A stretch of 64,000 nt of DNA, from contig NZ_JAASAH010000003.1 in assembly GCF_012726235.1 (NCBI RefSeq), positions 124,001 through 188,000 of the forward strand, written 5' to 3'. A program made the translations under genes and the position numbers. The notes beneath the pieces were generated by a model that saw nothing but the letters and a program-made list of their open reading frames with translations, ran no database searches and was not told where the DNA came from. The DNA is from Streptomyces sp. HNM0574 (GTDB lineage: Bacteria > Actinomycetota > Actinomycetes > Streptomycetales > Streptomycetaceae). Below are positions 59,272 through 64,000 of this stretch, one piece after another (within the stretch, counting starts at the first letter, position 1; every line of letters starts with the position of its first letter).

Positions 59272-60081
59272 TCAGTGGTGCTCGGCGAGCGCGCCCTGGA
59301 CGTAGTTGCAGGCCAGGAGCACGAAGACGTACGCCTGGATCGCCTGGATGAAGAGCTCGAAGCCGATCATCACGATGGTCATCACGAAGCCGACCGGGGC
59401 GTAGATGAAGCCCAGACCGTTCATGAAGTACCAAGTGGCGATCGTGAACATCACGATCAGCAGGTGCCCCGCGAACATGTTCGCGAAGAGCCGGACGGCG
59501 TGGGTGAAGGGTCGCACCAGCAGGTTCGAGAAGAACTCGATCACCATGGCGAGCGGCAGCACCGGGCCGAGCGACTTGTCGTATCCGGTGAAGTTCTTGA
59601 ACGCGCCGACGAAACCGTGCCGCTTGAAGGTCAGGGAGACCCAGACGAGCCAGACGATGATCGCCAGTCCGGCGGGGAAGGCGATGACCGAGGTCACCGG
59701 GAACTGGGCGAACGGAATGATCGACCAGAGGTTCATCACCCAGACGAAGAAGAAGAGGGCGACCATGAGAGGCACATACTTCTCGCCCTCCTTCTTGCCG
59801 ATCGTCTCGTAGACGATGCCGCGGCGCACGAAGTCGTACCCCGCCTCACCGACCATCTGCAGCTTGCCCGGCACCAGCTTGGGCTTGCTGAACGCGGCCC
59901 AGAAGAACCAGACGATCGCGACGGTTCCCAACAGGGCAAGCAGCATCGGCTTGTTGAACTCGATGCCGCCGACGGTGAACATCGGCTTGAAGACGAACGA
60001 GTGGAGCCCCGGGGCCGGGAAGCCGCAACCGCTAAAGATCTGGCAATCGGCCTCGAAGGCGAGCATCTGGTCAGCACTCAC
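59272..60081 (-). CDS. atpB: ATP synthase Fo a subunit
   Basis: The a subunit forms the proton half-channels next to the c ring. The protein has about 269 residues, with helices including MLLALLGTVAIVWFFW and the conserved arginine region NLLVRPFTHAVRLFANMFAGH. GTG 60081 is chosen because AAGGAG lies six bases upstream. The in-frame ATG at 60099 would place this ribosome site inside the gene. Confidence 0.94.
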   Translation of the reverse strand: MSADQMLAFEADCQIFSGCGFPAPGLHSFVFKPMFTVGGIEFNKPMLLALLGTVAIVWFFWAAFSKPKLVPGKLQMVGEAGYDFVRRGIVYETIGKKEGEKYVPLMVALFFFVWVMNLWSIIPFAQFPVTSVIAFPAGLAIIVWLVWVSLTFKRHGFVGAFKNFTGYDKSLGPVLPLAMVIEFFSNLLVRPFTHAVRLFANMFAGHLLIVMFTIATWYFMNGLGFIYAPVGFVMTIVMIGFELFIQAIQAYVFVLLACNYVQGALAEHH

Positions 60082-60318
60082 CGCGAGCTCCTTCTGCATG
60101 GCGCATGGATACGGCTACCTCGATGTGTCGGCGCGGCGTGCATCCGCGGAGCGGCACTGGACTGGTCGTACGGGTGTGAGGGCGGCGGCTGATCAGCGAG
60201 CGGGGCCGCCTGCTCCGTCCCGTGGAACCCGGCAGCCCGGCTGCTCGCGCCTGCTGCGCCGCAGTTGGGAACGGACGATAGCAGTTGCTCGAACGAGTCT
60301 TTATCCCGGCCCTACGCC

Positions 60319-60765
60319 TCACGAATTCGCTCCCGTGGCGGCGGTCTTCTGCGCGTCGTCACGGGGAGAGGAGTCGGGCTGCACGTAAAGGATCTTGGCC
60401 TTCATGTGCGCCCGTGCCTGGGACGCGATCCACACGAGGGTGGTCCCGAGGAGGGTGAACGCGAATACGTGGGGGTTGAAGAACGTGGCGTCCTTGAACA
60501 GGGCCAGGACCACGGCGAGCAACAGGATCTGCGTCGTGTAGAGCAGCAGCCCCATCGCCTGGAAAAGGTGCGGGAGGGATTTGGCGGTGCGCTGCAGGAC
60601 GTACAGCCCGATCCCCATGAAGAGGATCACGATGACCGCGCCGGCGGCTCCGCCGATGGCACCCTTCCCGCCGTCCAGTACGCCACCGACGACGGCACCC
60701 ACGACGCCGGCCAGGCCGGTCGGTACGGCGCAGTGCAGCAGCATGCGAGCGTCGTTCGACTGCAT
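60319..60765 (-). CDS. atpI: AtpI-like membrane protein of the ATP synthase operon
   Basis: The 148-residue protein has four predicted helices: TGLAGVVGAVVGGVL, AAGAVIVILFMGIGLYVL, MGLLLYTTQILLLAVVLALF and FAFTLLGTTLVWIAS. It occupies the atpI position, first in the operon. Actinobacterial AtpI proteins are diverse and probably help c-ring assembly or magnesium supply. The ATG at 60765 has GGAG eight bases upstream. The preceding region carries a Rex-like operator. Confidence 0.85.
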   Translation of the reverse strand: MQSNDARMLLHCAVPTGLAGVVGAVVGGVLDGGKGAIGGAAGAVIVILFMGIGLYVLQRTAKSLPHLFQAMGLLLYTTQILLLAVVLALFKDATFFNPHVFAFTLLGTTLVWIASQARAHMKAKILYVQPDSSPRDDAQKTAATGANS

Positions 60766-60887
60766 GGGAGTTGCTCCGGGGAAATCGGGGGCATCTGTCG
60801 TCAATGACGAACGGGGGACCCGGCGTTGAGGTCACTGCCTCGCGCCGGAGCCCATGCTCTGCGACACTTCGGCTCCGTCACCGGGTT

Positions 60888-60905
60888 TCGTGAACGCTAT
60901 CACAA
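60888..60905 (-). promoter_or_regulatory. Rex operator overlapping the atp promoter
   Basis: On the minus strand TTGTGATAGCGTTCACGA matches the Rex consensus TTGTGAACGCGTTCACAA at 15 of 18 positions, including both half-site cores. TAGCGT within it (60899-60894) is a good -10 box. In S. coelicolor Rex senses NADH/NAD+ and is reported to repress respiratory genes including the atp operon. Confidence 0.75.
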
Positions 60906-60932
60906 ACTTTTTGATGAGGTCTTTACCCACAT

Positions 60933-60959
60933 CGTGTGCACCCTGTCACACGTGTGCAC
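60933..60959. repeat. direct repeat CGTGTGCAC upstream of the atp promoter
   Basis: CGTGTGCAC occurs at 60933-60941 and 60951-60959, an 18-base period. The second overlaps the palindrome CACACGTGTG (60947-60956). This could be an activator site. Confidence 0.5.
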
Positions 60960-60999
60960 TACTTCGTGCGCGTCCCGCTGACGGGTGCGAACGGGCCTG

Positions 61000-62310
61000 C
61001 TATGGGCGTCCGTTCGCCGAACCGCCCACCGGGCCCCCGGAGTCCCCTGAGCGGCTCTCCTTGTCCTCCGTGGCACCTTGCGCGCCCGCCGCCACGGCCT
61101 CTCCCCCGGAGTCCCCGGGCTCCTCCGCCGCCGCCTCCTCGTGCGGCTTGCGGTAGCGCGGCGGGACGAGGCGCTCCGCCCAGGACGGCACCCGCGGGGT
61201 GAACCGGGGCAGCAGCAGGACGACCAGGCCGACGGCGCTGAGCAGGACGATCGTGAGGACGACCACGAGGCTGGAGGACTGGACCGAGAAGGCCACGGCG
61301 CCGAAGGCGATCAGCGCGGACCAGAAGTACATGATCAGCACCGCGCGGCTGTGCGAGTGCCCGATCTCCAGCAGCCGGTGGTGCAGGTGCCCGCGGTCGG
61401 CGGCGAACGGCGACTGGCCGTGCCAGGTACGCCGGACGATGGCGAGGATCAGGTCCGCGACCGGGATCGCGATGATGGTCAGCGGCAGCAGCAGCGGCAT
61501 GTACAGCGGCACCATCGTGTGCACCGCGGACCGCACCGAGCCGGACTGCTCGACCATGAGGTCGGGGTCCACCTGACCGGTGATCGAGACCGCGCCGGCC
61601 GCGAGCACCAGACCGATCAGCATCGATCCCGAGTCGCCCATGAAGATCCGCGCGGGGTGCATGTTGTGCGGCAGGAAGCCGATGCACATGCCCATCAGCA
61701 CCGCGGCGAAGAGCGTCGCGGGCGCCGCCGCCTCGACGCCGTAGCCGTACCAGATGCGGTACGCGTACATGAAGAACGCGACCGAGGCGATGCCGACCAT
61801 GCCCGAGGCGAGGCCGTCGAGGCCGTCCACGAAGTTGACGGCGTTGATGGTGATGACGACGAGCGCGACCGTCAGCAGCGTCCCCTGGAGCGGGGTCAGC
61901 GCGACGTTGCCGACGCCGGGGACGGGCAGCCACAGGATCGTCAGGCCCTGGAGGACCATCACCCCCGCGGCGATCATCTGCCCGCCGAGCTTGACCAGCG
62001 CGTCCACGCCCCACTTGTCGTCGAGGACGCCGAGCAGCCAGATCAGTCCGGCGCCGGAGAGCAGGGCCCGCGGTTCATCGGAAAGGGTGAACACCTCGCC
62101 GATGTTGGTGAGTTGGGACGCGGCGAGGAGGCCGGCGCAGAGTCCGCCGAACATCGCGATGCCACCCATCCGGGGAGTGGGCTCGCGGTGCACGTCACGG
62201 GCTCGGATCTGTGGCATGGCGCCCGCCGCGATGGCGAACTTCCGCACAGGGCCGGTCAGCAGATAGGTGACCGCGGCCGTAACGCACAGCGTCAGCAGAT
62301 ATTCACGCAC
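61000..62310 (-). CDS. WecA/MraY-like undecaprenyl-phosphate GlcNAc-1-phosphate transferase
   Basis: The 436-residue membrane enzyme transfers a sugar-1-phosphate, probably GlcNAc-1-P, to undecaprenyl or decaprenyl phosphate to start cell-wall glycopolymers. About eleven helices are present. Motifs include NFVDGLDGLASG, IFMGDSGSMLIG and the cytoplasmic HLHHRLLEIGHSH, typical of WecA. A hydrophilic C-terminal tail (about 395-436) is acidic and Gly/Ser-rich. GTG 62310 has GGGGAG. It lies upstream of the ATP synthase operon on the same strand. Confidence 0.92.
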   Translation of the reverse strand: MREYLLTLCVTAAVTYLLTGPVRKFAIAAGAMPQIRARDVHREPTPRMGGIAMFGGLCAGLLAASQLTNIGEVFTLSDEPRALLSGAGLIWLLGVLDDKWGVDALVKLGGQMIAAGVMVLQGLTILWLPVPGVGNVALTPLQGTLLTVALVVITINAVNFVDGLDGLASGMVGIASVAFFMYAYRIWYGYGVEAAAPATLFAAVLMGMCIGFLPHNMHPARIFMGDSGSMLIGLVLAAGAVSITGQVDPDLMVEQSGSVRSAVHTMVPLYMPLLLPLTIIAIPVADLILAIVRRTWHGQSPFAADRGHLHHRLLEIGHSHSRAVLIMYFWSALIAFGAVAFSVQSSSLVVVLTIVLLSAVGLVVLLLPRFTPRVPSWAERLVPPRYRKPHEEAAAEEPGDSGGEAVAAGAQGATEDKESRSGDSGGPVGGSANGRP

Positions 62311-62443
62311 GGGCTCCCCAGGGGTCTCGCCGACTGATCTTCGGATGCGCTGAGGGGAAACTCAGCAGGTCCACACCCTAGGACACCCGCCTGTCCGCTC
62401 TCGTTCTCCGTGCACGGGGTGCGCACCGGGACGCGGGCACCGC

Positions 62444-63112
62444 TCAGGTGCGGGCCGGAACGCCGGTCATCGCGGTGACGACGGGGTCGAGCGCCTTGCT
62501 GATCTCGTCGCCGACGGTGCGGAAGTACGGGATCGGCGCCCCGTACGGGTCGTAGATCTCGTCCGCCTCGGGGTCGGGCGCGAGCAGCCAGCCGCGCAGG
62601 GCAGCCGCCGCCTGGACGAGGGCGCGGGCCCGCTCGACGACGCCCTCGGCGGAGCGCGGGTCGGGCAGGGTCGCGGCGTCTATCGCGCGCACGAGGCGCG
62701 TGAACTCCTTGAGCGTGAAGGTGCGCAGACCGGCGGAGTGGCCCATGGAGATGACCTGCGCGCGGTGGTCGCGGGTGGCGGTCAGCACCAGGTCGGCGCG
62801 GATGACGTGGTCGTCGATCAGCTCCCGGCCGCGGAATCCGTCGGTGTCGGCGCCGTACTCGACGAGGACCTCGGCCGCGTGGTCCTCCATGGGCGCGCCC
62901 TCGTGGCCCCAGGTGCCCGCGCTCTCGACGACGATGCCGCCGCTGCGCGCGTCGCCCAGCCGGTCGTCCAGGGCATGCCGCGTCAGCCGCTCGGTGATCG
63001 GCGAGCGGCAGACGTTGCCGGTGGAGACGTGGAGGACGCGGAAGGTGTCCGACGCGGGCTGGATTATGCCGCCGGTCCGCTCCGCGGGGCCACGCCCGTG
63101 GAGGTCGCTCAC
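62444..63112 (-). CDS. low-molecular-weight phosphatase-like protein lacking the nucleophilic cysteine
   Basis: The 222-residue protein has the fold markers of low-molecular-weight tyrosine phosphatases and arsenate reductases. These are the P-loop segment VSTGNVCRSPITE near residue 28, a histidine/aspartate-rich middle and the C-terminal acid loop PDPRSAEGV. In catalytic members the P-loop reads CxGNxCRSP. Here the first, nucleophilic cysteine is serine, while the second cysteine, the arginine and the serine remain. Classical phosphatase activity is therefore unlikely. GTG 63112 has GGGAG nine bases upstream. It follows the Sua5-type gene after 85 bases. Confidence 0.8.
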   Translation of the reverse strand: MSDLHGRGPAERTGGIIQPASDTFRVLHVSTGNVCRSPITERLTRHALDDRLGDARSGGIVVESAGTWGHEGAPMEDHAAEVLVEYGADTDGFRGRELIDDHVIRADLVLTATRDHRAQVISMGHSAGLRTFTLKEFTRLVRAIDAATLPDPRSAEGVVERARALVQAAAALRGWLLAPDPEADEIYDPYGAPIPYFRTVGDEISKALDPVVTAMTGVPART

Positions 63113-63197
63113 TGCGCGGTACTCCCGGCCCGGTCCGACGGCCGCCCGGCGTCGGCGACGCCCGGCAGCCGGTGGAGCTGGTGTGCTGCGGCCCGCG

Positions 63198-63845
63198 TCA
63201 CGAGGCCACCTCCAGGTCGGGTACGACCTTGCGCAGCTCGTCCGCGTCGAGCGCGCCCGCGCGCAGCAGCACCGGGGTGCCGCCGGTGACGTCGACGATC
63301 GACGACGGGACGTTGTCCGGGGTCGGGCCGCCGTCGAGGTAGACGGCGACGGAATCGCCCAGCATGTCCTGCGCCGCGTCGCAGTCCTGCGGCGAGGGGT
63401 GCCCGGTGAGGTTGGCCGAGGAGACGGCCATCGGCCCGAATTCCTTGAGGAGTTCGAGCGCGACGGGGTGCAGCGGCATCCGTACGGCGACGGTGCCGCG
63501 CGCGTCCCCGAGGTCCCAGGCGAGGGACGGCTGCTGCCGGGCGACGAGGGTGAGCGCGCCGGGCCAGTAGGCGTCGACGAGGTCCCAGGCCCGCTCGGAG
63601 AAGTCGGTGACGAGGCCGTGCAGGGTGCTCGGGGAGCCGACGAGGACCGGCGAGGGCATGTTGCGTCCGCGGCCCTTGGCCTCCAGCAGGTCACCGACCG
63701 CGTCCGGGCTGAACGCGTCGGCGCCGATGCCGTAGACGGTGTCGGTGGGCAGCACGACGAGTTCGCCCCGCCGGACGGCCGAAGCGGCCTCGCGCAGGCC
63801 GGTCTTGCGGTCGGTCGCGTCGGAGCAGTCGTAACGCCGTGCCAT
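63198..63845 (-). CDS. tsaC: L-threonylcarbamoyladenylate synthase (Sua5/TsaC)
   Basis: The enzyme makes threonylcarbamoyl-AMP for the universal t6A37 tRNA modification. The 215-residue protein has the YrdC fold with LPTDTVYGIGADAF, KGRGRNMPSPVLV, the ring of WPGALTLV and the signature SSANLTGHPSP. It lacks the extra Sua5 C-terminal domain. ATG 63845 overlaps the prmC stop by one base and has GGGAGG seven bases upstream. Confidence 0.94.
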   Translation of the reverse strand: MARRYDCSDATDRKTGLREAASAVRRGELVVLPTDTVYGIGADAFSPDAVGDLLEAKGRGRNMPSPVLVGSPSTLHGLVTDFSERAWDLVDAYWPGALTLVARQQPSLAWDLGDARGTVAVRMPLHPVALELLKEFGPMAVSSANLTGHPSPQDCDAAQDMLGDSVAVYLDGGPTPDNVPSSIVDVTGGTPVLLRAGALDADELRKVVPDLEVAS

Positions 63846-64000
63846 CACGGCACCTCCCTGCGGGCTGTGGCGAATCGGGGCCTGTTGTTGAGGTCGGGGT
63901 GGTCCGCGGCGTCCGCCCAGCCGCGGTCCTCGGTGAAGATCCAGGGCACCTGGCCGCCCTGGGTGTCGGCGTGCTCGATGACCACGAGGCCGCCGGGGCG
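63845..64000 (-). CDS. prmC: PrmC, release-factor glutamine methyltransferase, C-terminal end
   Basis: Only the last 51 codons are in the window and the rest lies beyond position 64000. PrmC methylates the glutamine of the GGQ motif in class I release factors. The fragment reads GLVVIEHADTQGGQVPWIF, then DHPDLNNRPRFATARR. This matches the end of actinobacterial PrmC, whose final strands carry HADxQG and DLxxRPRF. The stop shares a base with the ATG of tsaC, so the two are translated together. Confidence 0.85.
   Translation of the reverse strand, partial: RPGGLVVIEHADTQGGQVPWIFTEDRGWADAADHPDLNNRPRFATARREVP

Overview
The window is chromosomal DNA from a Streptomyces or a very close relative. 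The evidence is the very high GC content, the frequent GTG and TTG starts, and a gene order that I recognise from the S. coelicolor core chromosome (roughly SCO5361 to SCO5426). Marker genes include the scy-filP cytoskeletal pair, the coenzyme-B12 isobutyryl-CoA mutase icmA, nucS mismatch repair, absC, geosmin synthase and an atpI-B-E-F-H-A-G-D-C operon. I see no tRNA, rRNA, CRISPR array, phage or complete insertion sequence. Locus numbers are quoted from memory of S. coelicolor and rest on synteny, not on a search.

Layout. 1-1856: the start of a cytochrome P450 cut by the window edge and a decayed amino-acid permease. 1940-8298: central carbon metabolism with pfkA, divergent from pta-ackA and pyk. 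8402-11119: a leftward set of secreted or membrane proteins of unknown function (DUF6230, DUF6114 and a charged exported protein), with palindromic sites far upstream. 11767-16784: a thioredoxin-TPR protein, a TetR regulator, an OFA-type transporter with an overlapping 45-residue partner, and icmA behind a perfect 18-bp palindrome. 16907-21649: two DUF3817 membrane proteins, a MarR regulator, a thiamine-binding-type protein, three consecutive AIM24 genes and absC. 21707-25007: a two-component system with an unusually acidic sensor, divergent from an acidic PepSY protein. 25114-27980: meaB, a thiolase and methylmalonyl-CoA epimerase.

28165-33041: scy and filP, which organise tip growth. 33215-37449: two ABC transporter pairs, the second with matching proline-rich tails. 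37472-46131: a zinc-finger-like protein, a flavin monooxygenase, an SCO5389-family protein, nucS, a membrane NTPase with a degenerate P-loop, a STAS protein, 3-hydroxybutyryl-CoA dehydrogenase and a WrbA-type quinone reductase. 46367-52760: a cobalamin adenosyltransferase, a membrane protein, a NarL-type two-component system, geosmin synthase and a DUF2550 protein whose 3' end is duplicated. 52962-60765: the F1Fo ATP synthase operon read leftward behind a Rex-like operator. 61000-64000: a WecA-like GlcNAc-phosphotransferase, a phosphatase-like protein lacking its nucleophilic cysteine, the tRNA t6A enzyme TsaC/Sua5 and the C-terminus of prmC.

Functional links. icmA, meaB, the epimerase, the adenosyltransferase and hydroxybutyryl-CoA dehydrogenase serve acyl-CoA and B12-dependent carbon flow. 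pfkA, pyk, pta-ackA and the ATP synthase serve energy metabolism, the last apparently tuned to NADH/NAD+ through Rex. Many gene ends carry perfect GC-rich hairpins, often shared by convergent genes. The least described parts are the DUF6230/DUF6114 operon, the acidic two-component/PepSY module, the NTPase at 40667-43198 and the Ser-for-Cys phosphatase-like protein.
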